64,000 bases of DNA, taken from assembly GCF_900188005.1 (NCBI RefSeq), contig NZ_FZNR01000007.1, positions 310,001 to 374,000 of the forward strand, in the 5' to 3' direction. The DNA is from Actinoplanes regularis. Lineage in GTDB: Bacteria; Actinomycetota; Actinomycetes; Mycobacteriales; Micromonosporaceae. A program made the position numbers and the translations under genes. Shown piece after piece: positions 45,349 to 55,308 of the stretch. The notes beneath the pieces were generated by a model that saw only the letters and a list, made by a program, of their open reading frames with translations, was not told the DNA's origin and made no database searches. Position 1 is the stretch's first letter. Each line of letters starts with the position of its first letter.

Positions 45349-45429
45349 GGAGGGTGTACGGCTGACCTGGGGTTTGCCCGGTCGCCGCGAGGGCCACTCG
45401 GGGAAGCCGGCGAACCGTAGGATCGGTGG

Positions 45430-46611
45430 ATGCCCGTCCCACAGACGCACGACGAGGCGGTCGCGGCCGCCCACCGGCTCGCCGCGCAGCTCGCCCCGGG
45501 CGCGATCCAGCGTGATCGCGACGGCGCGACGGTGATCCCGGTCGAGGCGCTCGCCGCCCTGGACGACTCCGGGCTGCTGGGCATCACCGTCCCGGCAGCC
45601 GACGGCGGGCCAGGGCTGGGGCCCCGCACGCTCGCCGAGGTCGCCCGCGTCCTCGCCGGGGCCGACCCGTCGATCGCCCAGGTCCCGCAGGGGCACTTCC
45701 TGATGGTCGACGTGCTCGCCGTGCACGGCACCCCGGAGGCGCGCAAGCGTCTCTACGGCGAGATCCTCGCCGGCCGGCGGCTCGGCAACGCCCTCGCGGA
45801 GCGCGGCGGAGCACACGCCCAGGACCTGCGGACGAGGATCGCCGGCGGCCGCCTCGACGGCGTCAAGTACTACACCACCGGCGCGCTGACCAGCGTCTGG
45901 ATCGCGGTCAGCGCCCGGGACGAGACCGGCGGGCTGGTGCTCGCCTTCGTCGCCCGCGACGCCGAGGGCGTGGCCGTCGACACCGACTGGGACGTGATCG
46001 GCCAGCGGGCCACGATCAGCGGCACCGCCACGTTCACGAACGTGCTGGTGGAGCCGGGGATGTGCGTCGACTACGGGCACGCCTATCAGCAGCCGCAGCA
46101 GCTGGGTGCCCGCGCTCAGCTCTACCACGCCGCGATCGAGGTCGGGATCGCCGGCGCGGCGCTGGCGGACGCCCGGGGATATCTGCGGACCAAGGCGCGT
46201 CCGTCCACCGAAGCGGTCCGCACCGGAGTCACCCAGGCCGCCGACGATCCGCACGTCCGGCACCGCTACGGCCGGCTCGCGACCCGGGTGCGGGCGGCCG
46301 AGGCGCTGCTGGACTCCGCCGCCCGTACGCTCGAGGAAATCACCCTGACCCCGGCGGACGCCGAGGCCGCGGCTCGTGGCTCACTCGCCGTCGCCGCCGC
46401 GAAGGCCTTCGGCAGCGAGGTCGCGGTGGACGCCGGCTCCGAGCTGTTCCAGCTCTGCGGCACCAGCGCGGCGGCCTCGAAGTACGACCTGGACCGGCAC
46501 TGGCGCAACGCCCGCACGCACAGCGTCCACGACCCGCTCGACTACAAATATCACCACATCGCCGCGTACGAACTCGCCGACGTCCAGCCGCCCAACCACG
46601 GCCAGCTCTGA
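45430..46611 (+). CDS. acyl-CoA dehydrogenase-fold flavoprotein, SfnB/DszC-like
   Basis: 393 residues with N-terminal helices, a central beta barrel (about 115-215) and C-terminal helical bundle of the acyl-CoA dehydrogenase fold. GLLGITVPAADGGPG, SIAQVPQGHF, YYTTGALTSVWIAVSA and the C-terminal RNARTHSVHDPLDYKYHHI match the SfnB/DszC monooxygenase branch, which uses reduced flavin in sulfur scavenging (dimethylsulfone or thiophene types). No partner flavin reductase or sulfur gene is adjacent. The substrate is open. Confidence 0.82.
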   Translation: MPVPQTHDEAVAAAHRLAAQLAPGAIQRDRDGATVIPVEALAALDDSGLLGITVPAADGGPGLGPRTLAEVARVLAGADPSIAQVPQGHFLMVDVLAVHGTPEARKRLYGEILAGRRLGNALAERGGAHAQDLRTRIAGGRLDGVKYYTTGALTSVWIAVSARDETGGLVLAFVARDAEGVAVDTDWDVIGQRATISGTATFTNVLVEPGMCVDYGHAYQQPQQLGARAQLYHAAIEVGIAGAALADARGYLRTKARPSTEAVRTGVTQAADDPHVRHRYGRLATRVRAAEALLDSAARTLEEITLTPADAEAAARGSLAVAAAKAFGSEVAVDAGSELFQLCGTSAAASKYDLDRHWRNARTHSVHDPLDYKYHHIAAYELADVQPPNHGQL

Positions 46612-46627
46612 GCGCCGGCCGCGGACC

Positions 46628-47290
46628 TCAGCCGGTGTAGCGGAAGGAGGCGAAGACGACGTCGGTGCTGTGCTCGAAGCCGAGGCGGCCGTAGAGCCGG
46701 ATCGCGTTCTCGTTGTCGTGCACGGCGTGCAGGAACGGCAGCTCACCGCGGGTCAGGATGCCGGCCGCGACGGCGAGGGTGAGGCGGGCGCCGAGGCCCT
46801 GGCCGCGGAACTCCGGATCGGTGCAGACCGCGGACACCTCGGTCCAGCCGGCCATCCGGAACCGCTCGCCGGCCATCGAGATCAGGCGGCCGTCCTTGGC
46901 ACGGATGCCCAGGTAGCGGCCGAGGTCGACGGTGCGCTTGCGGAACGGGCCGGGTTGCGCCCGGGCGACCAGCTCGAGCATCTCCGGGACGTCGTGCTCG
47001 GTGAGCGGGACGGCCTCGGGGTCGTCGACGGCGGACATCGCGGTGCCGACCATCTGCACGCCGCGCATCCGGCTGTCCTCCACCCAGCCGGGTGCGGCGG
47101 TGATCGACGGGCCGGTGAGCAGCGCGTGGTCGGTGAGGGTGGCCAGGTCGCGCCAGGCGGCCGGGTCGGCCGGGTCGCTGATGGCGCAGAACGCGGAGAT
47201 CTCGGGCAGGTATCGGGCGGCGTCTCCGGCGGCCTCGGCATAGCCGGCCTGCGGCCCGGAGAGGGCAGCCCACACGGGATTGTTCAGCAC
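46628..47290 (-). CDS. GNAT family N-acetyltransferase
   Basis: 220 residues. The C-terminal half is an FR47-like GNAT domain with the acetyl-CoA loop TDPEFRGQGLGARLT and NENAIRLYGRLGF. The N-terminal half (about 1-90) is a variable substrate-side region. Converges on the SfnB-like gene, 16 bases apart. Substrate unknown. Confidence 0.85.
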   Translation of the reverse strand: MLNNPVWAALSGPQAGYAEAAGDAARYLPEISAFCAISDPADPAAWRDLATLTDHALLTGPSITAAPGWVEDSRMRGVQMVGTAMSAVDDPEAVPLTEHDVPEMLELVARAQPGPFRKRTVDLGRYLGIRAKDGRLISMAGERFRMAGWTEVSAVCTDPEFRGQGLGARLTLAVAAGILTRGELPFLHAVHDNENAIRLYGRLGFEHSTDVVFASFRYTG

Positions 47291-47438
47291 CCCTGTGACC
47301 CTGCCCGCTACCGGCCTCCGGCGCCAGTCGATAATCGACGGCTCACCCGGTGAGTGAGTGTTCGGTTACCGACAGTCGAGAATCAATCGGACGTCCGCTG
47401 CCTAGGGTGGATCGTTGCGTGGTGGGTGGCGGTGGGCG

Positions 47439-50400
47439 TCAGGCGCTGAGCGCGGCCGGCTCGGCCGAACCGGTCAGCGCCGGGATCTCCGCCGGCCAGA
47501 CCGGCTTGGCGAAGTGGTATCCCTGGCCGTAGTGGCAGCCCATGGTCTTCAGCGCGGTCCGCTGCCCGGCCTCCTCGATGCCCTCGGCGACGACGGTGAG
47601 GTCGAGATTCCCGGCGAGCGTGACGATCGCGTCGACGAGCGCGTGCTGCTGCCGGCTGGTCAGAATGTCGTCGATGAACGACTTGTCCAGTTTCAGCACG
47701 TCCACCGGCATCTGCCGCAAGTAGCTCAGGGACGAGTATCCCGTACCGAAGTCGTCGATCGCGATCCGGACGCCCATGGCGCGCAACGCGCGCAGGTCCT
47801 GGATCACCTTCTCGGCGTCCTTGAGCACCAGGCTCTCGGTGATCTCCAGCAGCAGCCAGTCGGGACGCGCCCCGGCCTGTTCGAGCGCCGTGTGGACCTG
47901 CTCCACGAAGTCGGCGGCGCGGAACTGCCGCGGTGACACGTTCACGCTGATGTAGCGCAGCGACGTGCCCGGGTCCGCGGCCTTCCACTCGGCGAGCTGC
48001 CGCAGCGCCTCGCGCATCACCCAGTTGCCGATCCCGACGATCGCGCCGTTCTCCTCGGCCGCCTCCACGAAGTGGAACGGGCCGAGCAGTCCGCGGGTCG
48101 GGTGCTGCCAGCGGACCAGCGCCTCGACGCCGGTGACCCGCTGCTCGGCGATCTCGACGATGGGCTGGAACTGCAGGATGAACTGCTCGTCCTCGATCGC
48201 CTCGGTCAGCTGGGTGCGCATCTCCAGCCGCTGCACCATGGCGTGCGCCAGGTCGCTCTGGTAGCGCTGCCAGCCGCCCTTGCCCATCCCCTTGGCCAGG
48301 TAGAGCGCCAGGTCGGCGTGGCGCAGCAGCTCGGTGGCGTTGTTCGCGTCCCGGCTGGTGGCGACGCCGATGCTGACCTTGCCGCTGACCAGGTGCACGC
48401 CGCCCTGGCCGTCGGGAACCTCGAGCGGGGCCTCCAGCGCGGCCACGATCCGGGCCGCCACGTCCTCGGCGGCCTCCGCGGTGTCGCTCTGCTCGACCAG
48501 GACGGCGAACTCGTCGCCGTCCATCCGGGCCGCGGTGCTGCCGGCCCCGATGATCGACGAGATCCGCTGGGCCACGGCGAGCAGCAGCTGGTCGCCGATC
48601 GCGTGCCCGAGGGTGTCGTTGACCTCCTTGAAGTCGTCCAGGTCGACGAAGAGCACGCCGAGCGTGGCGGCGTCGCGCTCGGCGACCATGAACGCCTGCT
48701 CGAGGCGGTTGCGGAAGAGCACCCGGTTGGCCAGCCCGGTCAGCGAGTCGTGGAACGCCTGGTGGGTGAGGTCGTCCTCGAGGCGGCGCCGCTCGGTGAC
48801 GTCGCGCATGGTGACGACGACGCCGTTGACGGTCGGGTCCTCGAGCAGGTTGCGCATGTCGCACTCGACCACCACCCGGCGGCGGCCGGCGCCGTGCGCG
48901 GTCAGCTCGATGCCGTCCAGGTCGCCGTGCCCGCGGCGGAGCCGGCGGAGCACGTCGCGCAGCGCCTCCCGGGTGTCCGCGGTGATCAGCGCGGCCAGCG
49001 GCGTGGTCACCGCGACCGGGGCGCCGAACAGCTTCTCCGCGGACGGGCTGGCGTACCGGATGGTGTCGTCCTCATCGAGGATCAGGATGACGTCGGCGGT
49101 GTTCTGGATCAGGGTGCGGAAGTACGCCTCGCTGTTGCGCTGGTTGATCTTCGCGGTCAGCGAGATGCGGTCCACGACCACGGCGATCTGCGCGCAGAGC
49201 ATCTCCAGCAACGGCCGTACCGTGTGCAGCACCTCCTCGTCCGCGCCCAGGACGATCTGGCCGTGCCGGTCGCCGGGCAGCGGCTGGGTGGCGAACAGGA
49301 CCAGCGGGAACCCGCCGGTCTGCCGGTCCTCGGGCAGGTCGGCGGCCGTGCGCCAGGACACGGTGCGGTCGGTGTCGCCCGGGACCGGAGGGCTCACGTC
49401 CAGGCTGTAGCGCGCGCCGGCCGGGATCAGCCGGACGATGGCCTCGCGTACGGCCTCCCGCGCCTCGGCCAGATCGGTCGCCGCGAACATCAGGATGCCC
49501 GCCTCGCGCAGGGCCCGCTCCCGGGCGACGGCTCGTCGCTGAGCCACCGCCAGGTCCGCGACCCGGGCCAGGACCACCAGGAACATCACCGCCGCGGCGG
49601 CCGCGATCACCGGCGCGTCGGCGATCCCGGCCGTCCGGTCCTGCGTGTACTCCAGGAAGAGCACGATCGGGGCGATCAGCGCGGCCGCGGCCATCCAGAC
49701 CAGCCGGTGCCGGCCGATCACCGTGCCGGAGCGCGGGGCCGGTACGGTCAGCTGCCGCATCGCCGGGCGCAGGGCGGTGTAGCCCATCGCCACGTAGAAG
49801 ACGATCCAGCCGAGGTCGACCGGGCCGCCCACCTGCCAGTCGCCGCGTAGCTGGGACTGGCCGTAGAAGATGTCGGAGACGAGCAGGCCGAGCATGGCCA
49901 GGCCGAGGCCGGGCAACGCCTTCGGGCGCTCGCCGGCGGTCAGCATCCGCAAAATCATCGCCAGCACCAGTACGTCACCGAGCGGGTAGCCGATCAAGAC
50001 GACCTTCTGCAGGAGGGCGAGGTCCTGGGCGCGGGCGAACGGGGCGATCCAGTACATCCACGCCAGCAGCCCCAGGCCGACGGTCGGGACCAGCGCGTCG
50101 AGCAGCGGCCCCCGGTTGCCGCCGTGGTCCGAACTGGTCCGGATGAACAGCAGCAGGGCGCCGATCACCAGCGGGTAGACGGCCAGGTAGAACAGGTCGG
50201 CGACGCTGGGGAACGCGGGCTGGTGACCGAGCACCCGCACCAGGTTGTACCAGGTGTCACCGGTGATGAAGCAGGTCAGCGCGGCGCTGGTGAGATACCA
50301 CGGCAGGCGCCGGGCCGGCTGGTGCAGCCGCACCCCCACGAGGACCGCGGCGGCCGACGAGTAGCCGAGCAGCGCCCAGGTGTACAGGTGGCTGCCCGGG

Positions 50401-50471
50401 ACCGCGTAATAGAGCGCGGCCAGCACGAGGGCCCACGCGCTGAAGCATGCGCGAACTGTTCCCGTCGACAT
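47439..50471 (-). CDS. multi-domain membrane PAS-GGDEF-EAL protein
   Basis: 1010 residues. About ten membrane helices fill residues 1-310, a coiled segment and GAF-like domain to about 440, a PAS domain (about 450-565; VILILDEDDTIRYASPSAEKLFG in two strands), a GGDEF domain with motif DGDEF (651-655, first Gly replaced by Asp) and an EAL domain with EAL at 783-785, DDFGTG and KLDKSF. The first-Gly change is tolerated in some cyclases, so activity is uncertain. It is the second cyclic di-GMP turnover protein in the window and stands alone. Confidence 0.9.
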   Translation of the reverse strand: MSTGTVRACFSAWALVLAALYYAVPGSHLYTWALLGYSSAAAVLVGVRLHQPARRLPWYLTSAALTCFITGDTWYNLVRVLGHQPAFPSVADLFYLAVYPLVIGALLLFIRTSSDHGGNRGPLLDALVPTVGLGLLAWMYWIAPFARAQDLALLQKVVLIGYPLGDVLVLAMILRMLTAGERPKALPGLGLAMLGLLVSDIFYGQSQLRGDWQVGGPVDLGWIVFYVAMGYTALRPAMRQLTVPAPRSGTVIGRHRLVWMAAAALIAPIVLFLEYTQDRTAGIADAPVIAAAAAVMFLVVLARVADLAVAQRRAVARERALREAGILMFAATDLAEAREAVREAIVRLIPAGARYSLDVSPPVPGDTDRTVSWRTAADLPEDRQTGGFPLVLFATQPLPGDRHGQIVLGADEEVLHTVRPLLEMLCAQIAVVVDRISLTAKINQRNSEAYFRTLIQNTADVILILDEDDTIRYASPSAEKLFGAPVAVTTPLAALITADTREALRDVLRRLRRGHGDLDGIELTAHGAGRRRVVVECDMRNLLEDPTVNGVVVTMRDVTERRRLEDDLTHQAFHDSLTGLANRVLFRNRLEQAFMVAERDAATLGVLFVDLDDFKEVNDTLGHAIGDQLLLAVAQRISSIIGAGSTAARMDGDEFAVLVEQSDTAEAAEDVAARIVAALEAPLEVPDGQGGVHLVSGKVSIGVATSRDANNATELLRHADLALYLAKGMGKGGWQRYQSDLAHAMVQRLEMRTQLTEAIEDEQFILQFQPIVEIAEQRVTGVEALVRWQHPTRGLLGPFHFVEAAEENGAIVGIGNWVMREALRQLAEWKAADPGTSLRYISVNVSPRQFRAADFVEQVHTALEQAGARPDWLLLEITESLVLKDAEKVIQDLRALRAMGVRIAIDDFGTGYSSLSYLRQMPVDVLKLDKSFIDDILTSRQQHALVDAIVTLAGNLDLTVVAEGIEEAGQRTALKTMGCHYGQGYHFAKPVWPAEIPALTGSAEPAALSA

Positions 50472-50543
50472 GCCGTGCTCCGTTCGAGTGGGTGGTCCGG
50501 CCTTTCGCGTCTATCGGGGGGCTCCACGCGGACCTGAGGATGG

Positions 50544-50564
50544 GAACCGGCTCGCACCCGGTTC
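50544..50564. promoter_or_regulatory. spaced dyad between divergent genes
   Basis: GAACCGG (50544-50550) and CCGGTTC (50558-50564) are inverse repeats separated by seven bases, in the gap between the PAS-GGDEF-EAL gene (minus) and the phosphoesterase gene (plus). A regulator site is possible. Confidence 0.3.
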
Positions 50565-50650
50565 GCAATCAATAGACGGACGTTGTTTCTTCACCTCTCG
50601 GCCACATGCCGTGCCGGAAACCTTCGATGATCTTGGCGAGGATGCTCGGC

Positions 50651-51493
50651 ATGTCCCTACGGCGTACCGGGATCGCGCTCGCGTCCCTCGTCCTGCTCGC
50701 CAGCGGCGTCACCGCCGCGTCGCCGCCCGCCCAGGCGGCCGCCACCGTGCCCGCGTTCGACCACATCGTCCTGGTGATGTTCGAGAACAAGGCCGCGTCC
50801 CAGATCACCGCGTCCTCGGCGTCCTACTTCGCCTCCCTGGCCGCGCAGGGCGCCACGTTCACGCAGTCGTACGCGATCACCCACCCTAGCCAGCCCAACT
50901 ACATCGCCCTGTTCTCCGGCTCGACACAGGGCGTGACCAACGACGACTGCCCCAAGACGTTCACCACCGGCAACCTCGGCGCTCAGCTGATCGCCGCCGG
51001 CAGGACGTTCAAGGGCTACTCCGAGGCGATGCCCTCGGACGGCTACACCGGCTGCTCCAGCGGCACCTACCGGCGCAAGCACAACAGCTGGGTCGACTTC
51101 AGCACCGTGCCGGCCGCCGGCAACGTCCGGTACAGCACCTTCCCGGCCGACTACAGCCAGCTGCCGACGGTGTCGTTCGTGAGCCCGGACATGTGCAACG
51201 ACATGCACGACTGCTCGATCGCGACCGGCAACACCTGGCTCAAGAACAACCTCGACGGGTACGCCCAGTGGGCCAAGACCCACAACAGCCTGCTGATCGT
51301 CACGTTCGACGAGGACAACTACCTCGCGCTGAACCGTATCCACACGACCTTCGTCGGGGCGAACGTCAAGGTCGGCTCGTACTCCACGAAGATCAACCAC
51401 TACACCGTGCTGCGGACCATCGAGGCCGCGTACGGCCTGCCCGCCCTGGGCGGCGCGGCCGGCGTCTCGCCGATCACCGACGTCTGGCAGTAA
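50651..51493 (+). CDS. secreted acid phosphatase/phosphoesterase family protein
   Basis: 280 residues from the ATG at 50651; an ATG at 50606 would add 15 residues before the signal peptide. A Sec signal (GIALASLVLLASGVTAA, cleaved near AQA) precedes FDHIVLVMFENKA (metal and nucleophile region), THPSQPNYIALFSG, SPDMCNDMHDCS and TFDEDNY, the alkaline-phosphatase-like phosphoesterase pattern shared with phospholipase C/AcpA. Substrate not predictable. The MFS gene follows after three bases. Confidence 0.85.
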   Translation: MSLRRTGIALASLVLLASGVTAASPPAQAAATVPAFDHIVLVMFENKAASQITASSASYFASLAAQGATFTQSYAITHPSQPNYIALFSGSTQGVTNDDCPKTFTTGNLGAQLIAAGRTFKGYSEAMPSDGYTGCSSGTYRRKHNSWVDFSTVPAAGNVRYSTFPADYSQLPTVSFVSPDMCNDMHDCSIATGNTWLKNNLDGYAQWAKTHNSLLIVTFDEDNYLALNRIHTTFVGANVKVGSYSTKINHYTVLRTIEAAYGLPALGGAAGVSPITDVWQ

Positions 51494-51496
51494 CCC

Positions 51497-52729
51497 GTGT
51501 ACCTGGCCTCGGTGGAACGGCCGTCGGCCGGCGCGGCCGACCGCACCAAGCGCCTCGCCGGGACGGTCCTGGCTCTCGGCACGGTCAGCCTGATCACCGA
51601 CGTGTCCAGCGAGATGGTCTCGGCGATCCTGCCGCTGTACCTGGTCGCCGGGCTGGGGCTTGGCCCCGCCGTCTACGGGCTGATCGACGGCCTCTACACC
51701 GGGGCGACGGCACTGCTGCGCCTGGCCGGCGGATATCTCGCCGACCGGGCGCGGCGCCGCAAGACCGTCGCCGCCGCCGGCTACGGGCTCTCCGCGTTCA
51801 TGAAATTCGGGCTGCTCGCGGCCGGCGGTTCGGTGCCGTGGCTGAGCGCCGTGATCGTCGCCGACCGGGCCGGCAAGGGCCTGCGCACCGCGCCCCGGGA
51901 CGCGCTGATCACTCTCGCCACCCCGGATGGCCAGCTCGGGCGGGCCTTCGGCGTGCATCGGGCGATGGACACCACCGGCGCCTTCGCCGGGCCGCTGGTC
52001 GCGCTCGCCGTGCTCGCCGCCTCCGGCCAGGCCTACGACGCGGTCTTCGTGGTCAGTGGCTGCGTCGCGATGATCGGCGTGCTCACGCTCGTGCTCTTCG
52101 TCCGCGACCACCGGGGCCCGCGCCCGCCGTCGAACACGGTCAGCCTCGTCGCGGCAGCCGGCCTGCTGCGCCGCCGGCCGGTCCGCGCGCTGCTGGCCGG
52201 CGCGGTCCTGCTCGGGCTCAGCACGATCGGCGACGGCTTCGTCTACCTGCTCCTGCAACGCCGGGAGAGCCTCGCCACCGGGTGGTTCCCGCTGCTCGCG
52301 GTCGGCACCAGCCTGGCGTACCTGATCCTCGCCGTGCCGCTGGGCAACCTGGCCGACCGCGTCGGGCGGGCCCCGGTCGTCCTCGGCGGCTACGCCGCCC
52401 TCGGCGCCGTCTATCTCCTGCTGGACTCCGGCCTGGCCGGCCCGCTAGTGGTGATCTTCATTCTTCTGCTGTACGGCGTCTACTACGCGGCCACCGACGG
52501 TGTGCTGATGGCGCTCGCCGGGCCGCTGCTCCCCGCCGAGCTGCGCACCACCGGCCTCGCCCTGGTGCAGACCGGTCAGGCGCTGGCCTACCTGGCGTCC
52601 TCGGTGCTGTTCGGCCTGGCCTGGCAGTGGTGGGGCGCGACCGGGGCGATCCGCGCCGTCACCGTCCTGGCCGTCCTGACCCTGTCCGGTTCCGCCCTTC
52701 TCCTGCTCAGGTTCGCTCGTGAGTCGTGA
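51497..52729 (+). CDS. MFS transporter
   Basis: 410 residues, twelve predicted helices. VSLITDVSSEMVSAILPLYL in helix 1 and the loop RAGKGLRTAPRDALI are typical of a permease group annotated as drug or sugar efflux. GTG start three bases after the phosphoesterase stop; its end overlaps the next gene by 11 bases. Substrate unknown. Confidence 0.88.
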   Translation: MYLASVERPSAGAADRTKRLAGTVLALGTVSLITDVSSEMVSAILPLYLVAGLGLGPAVYGLIDGLYTGATALLRLAGGYLADRARRRKTVAAAGYGLSAFMKFGLLAAGGSVPWLSAVIVADRAGKGLRTAPRDALITLATPDGQLGRAFGVHRAMDTTGAFAGPLVALAVLAASGQAYDAVFVVSGCVAMIGVLTLVLFVRDHRGPRPPSNTVSLVAAAGLLRRRPVRALLAGAVLLGLSTIGDGFVYLLLQRRESLATGWFPLLAVGTSLAYLILAVPLGNLADRVGRAPVVLGGYAALGAVYLLLDSGLAGPLVVIFILLLYGVYYAATDGVLMALAGPLLPAELRTTGLALVQTGQALAYLASSVLFGLAWQWWGATGAIRAVTVLAVLTLSGSALLLLRFARES

Positions 52730-53717
52730 AATGACACCGCGGCGGCGGGTGCTGCTCGCGGCGCTGGTATCGGTGGTGCTGCTCGGCGGCGCCGTGGCCT
52801 ACGTGCTGGTCGCCGGGCACCGTGGCGACCGGCCGGCGGTGGCCGCGGCGGCGGTCGACGCGGGCCCGGGGGACCGGGTGCTGTTCCGCAGCACCGCCGC
52901 CGCCGGGTACGGCCGGGTCGGCACGGTGGCCCGGGGGAGCGGGAGCGGGGCGCGGCAGCTGTCCGATCTTGACTGCGTCCGGGTCTACGCCGCGGCCGGG
53001 CGCGGGATCTGCCTGCGCCCGGACGGCCCGCTCACCACCTACCAGTTGGCCGTGGTGGACGCGTCGCTCCGCGTCCAGGACACGTATCCACTGGTGGGGG
53101 TGCCGAACCGGGCCCGGGTGTCGCCGAGCGGGAACGTCCTGGCGTTCACCGTCTTCGTGACCGGGGACTCGTACAACGGTGGGCGGTTCTCCACCCGGGC
53201 CGGAACGATCAACCTGGCCACCCGGGAGACGGCCGACTCCCTGGAACTCTTCTCGGTCGTCCGGGACGGGAAGCCGTACCGGGCCGTCGACGTCAACTAC
53301 TGGGGTGTCACGTTCCTGGACGACCGGCACTTCTACGCGACGTTGTCGACGGCGGGGAAGCGCTACCTGGTCGCCGGCGACCTGACCACGCAGAGCGTGC
53401 GGACGCTCGCCGAGAACGTCGAGTGTCCGTCGCTGTCGCCGGACCGGACCCGGATCGCCTTCAAGGAGGCGATCCGGGGCGATCCGGCGAAGGGCTGGCG
53501 GCTGACCGTTCTTGATCTGGCGACGATGCGCCGGACGCCGCTCGCCGAGACCCGCGGCGTGGACGATCAGGCCGCCTGGTACGACGACCACACCGTGATG
53601 TACGCCGTTCGTCGCGGCTCGCGCGGCGCCGACGTCTGGTCCGTCCCCGCCGACGGCTCCGGCGCCCCGCACCTGCTGATCCCGGACGCCGAGTCCCCCG
53701 CCGCCCTCTGGAACTGA
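52719..53717 (+). CDS. membrane-anchored TolB-like beta-propeller protein
   Basis: 332 residues. One N-terminal helix (VLLAALVSVVLLGGAVAYVLVA) anchors an exported domain made of WD/TolB-like blades (GNVLAFTVF, DDRHFYATLS, SPDRTRIAFKEA, DVWSVPADGSG). The GTG at 52719 lies inside the MFS gene, so translation is coupled. Phosphoesterase, transporter and propeller genes form one operon of unknown purpose. Confidence 0.75.
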   Translation: MSREMTPRRRVLLAALVSVVLLGGAVAYVLVAGHRGDRPAVAAAAVDAGPGDRVLFRSTAAAGYGRVGTVARGSGSGARQLSDLDCVRVYAAAGRGICLRPDGPLTTYQLAVVDASLRVQDTYPLVGVPNRARVSPSGNVLAFTVFVTGDSYNGGRFSTRAGTINLATRETADSLELFSVVRDGKPYRAVDVNYWGVTFLDDRHFYATLSTAGKRYLVAGDLTTQSVRTLAENVECPSLSPDRTRIAFKEAIRGDPAKGWRLTVLDLATMRRTPLAETRGVDDQAAWYDDHTVMYAVRRGSRGADVWSVPADGSGAPHLLIPDAESPAALWN

Positions 53718-53739
53718 CCCGGCGCGCCGGTGGCAGCTC

Positions 53740-54207
53740 CTACCAGCGGATTATCGCGTCGTCCAGCTCGTCGGCGCGGGCGAAGTCGGCGTCGCGCGAG
53801 TAGTCCTCGCCCCGCTCGTAGCCGGGCTCGCCGTCCGCGAAGTACTCGGTCTTCGCCGGCACGCCGACCTGGTACGAGTCGTCGATCGCCTGGTCGTCGA
53901 GGCCGTAGTAGGTGCCGAGCCGGGCGGCCTCGGCCCGGGACAGCGGTTCGTCGTAGGCGAAGTCCACGTCCGGCGCGTCCTGGACGGTCGCCTTGTCGAA
54001 CGGCACGACGAGGCGGTCGTCGAGCAGATCGGCCTCGTGCAGCGGGATCAACGACTCGTTCGAGCCGAAGAAGCTGGTACGGACGCAGACCCAGGCGGGT
54101 AGCCCAGTGGTGTCCGTCCAGACCTGCTCGGCCGAACCGATCTTGTGCCCGTCGCGGTCGCGCACCTTGCGCCCGGGCAGTGAACTGACGTACTCCTGCG
54201 TGATCAC
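53740..54207 (-). CDS. PRC-barrel domain protein
   Basis: 155 residues from the GTG at 54207 (GGGGAG eight bases upstream). The PRC-barrel spans about 1-75 (LPGRKVRDRDGHKIGSAEQV and LVVPFDKATVQDAP), followed by an acidic tail with RAEAARLGTYYGL. Such proteins often bind RNA or act in stress response in actinobacteria. It converges on the propeller gene. Confidence 0.85.
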   Translation of the reverse strand: MITQEYVSSLPGRKVRDRDGHKIGSAEQVWTDTTGLPAWVCVRTSFFGSNESLIPLHEADLLDDRLVVPFDKATVQDAPDVDFAYDEPLSRAEAARLGTYYGLDDQAIDDSYQVGVPAKTEYFADGEPGYERGEDYSRDADFARADELDDAIIRW

Positions 54208-54366
54208 GGGTGGTCTCCCCTCATCGTGGGGCCTGTGCGGCTTTCGCGTCGTCTGCGCGGTTCCGGGGTTGAGCATCTCGGCGCAGAGTGATGCCCCGGG
54301 TCACAGCGGTTCTAACACGGGGGAGACGACTCGTTCAGCCACTCGCCGGGAAAGCCGGAGCGGACC

Positions 54367-55275
54367 TCAGCCGGCGAGCGCGTCGACCAGACGGCGGGCC
54401 GAGCCGGCCAGGTTCCACCGCTGCGCGAGCGCGAGAAGGGCGTCCGGGTCGCGGGGCGCCTTCGGCAGGGCCGCGTCGAAGGCGGGCAGCTCGACGTCGA
54501 GGGCGACCCGGCACACCGGCAGCGCCCGAGCCAGGTACTCCCGGCCGGCGTTCAGCTTCGTCCGGACGCCGGGCGCGAACCCCGACTCCGGATCGTCGAG
54601 CGCGGCCAGGATCTCGGCGATCCCGCCGTACCGCTCGATCAGCCGCGCGGCGGTCTTCTCGCCGACGCCCGCCACCCCCGGCAGTCCGTCGCTGGCGTCG
54701 CCGCGCATCGCGGCGAAGTCCGCGTAGTAGTGCGCCCGCACCCCGTACTTCGCCTGCACCAGCGCCTCGTCGGCGTCCTCCAACTTGGCCACGCCGCGAC
54801 CGCAGTACAGCAACCGGGTCCCGCGCGCGTCGTCGACAAGCTGGAACAGGTCGCGGTCGCCGGAGACCACCTCGACCGGCGCCTCCTGGGTCGCCGCGAG
54901 GGTGCCGAGCACGTCGTCCGCCTCGTAACCCGGCACGCCGAACGCCGGGATCCCGACCGCGGCGAGCACCTCCAGCAGCACCGGCACCTGCCGCTCCAGG
55001 GAGGCCGGCACCTCCTCGACCGCACCGTGGGCGACCCGGTGCGCCTTGTACGACGGCACCAGCTCCACCCGCCAGGCCGGCCGCCAGTCCGCGTCCAGCG
55101 CGCAGACCAGCCGGTCGGGCCGTCTGGTCCGGACCAGTTGGGCGATCATGTCGAGGAAACCGCGGATCGCGTTGACCGGCTCGCCGGCCTCGGTCTGAGC
55201 GGCCTTCTCCGGAATGCCGTGGAACGCGCGGAAGTACAGGCTGGGGGCGTCGACGGCCAGCAGTGGTCGGGTCAC
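54367..55275 (-). CDS. 5'-3' exonuclease (PolA N-terminal-like)
   Basis: 302 residues from the GTG at 55275. The FEN/PIN-like fold has the acidic metal ligands in LLAVDAPSLYFRAFHG, CALDAD, GYEADDVLGTLA and SGDRDLFQLVDD, plus the helix-hairpin-helix GDASDGLPGVAGVGEKTAARLI. It is the stand-alone form, lacking the polymerase domain, known in mycobacteria and streptomycetes for lagging-strand and repair flap processing. Confidence 0.92.
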   Translation of the reverse strand: MTRPLLAVDAPSLYFRAFHGIPEKAAQTEAGEPVNAIRGFLDMIAQLVRTRRPDRLVCALDADWRPAWRVELVPSYKAHRVAHGAVEEVPASLERQVPVLLEVLAAVGIPAFGVPGYEADDVLGTLAATQEAPVEVVSGDRDLFQLVDDARGTRLLYCGRGVAKLEDADEALVQAKYGVRAHYYADFAAMRGDASDGLPGVAGVGEKTAARLIERYGGIAEILAALDDPESGFAPGVRTKLNAGREYLARALPVCRVALDVELPAFDAALPKAPRDPDALLALAQRWNLAGSARRLVDALAG

Positions 55276-55308
55276 GCGCCAACCTTGCCACACGGGTCCG
55301 ACATCGGG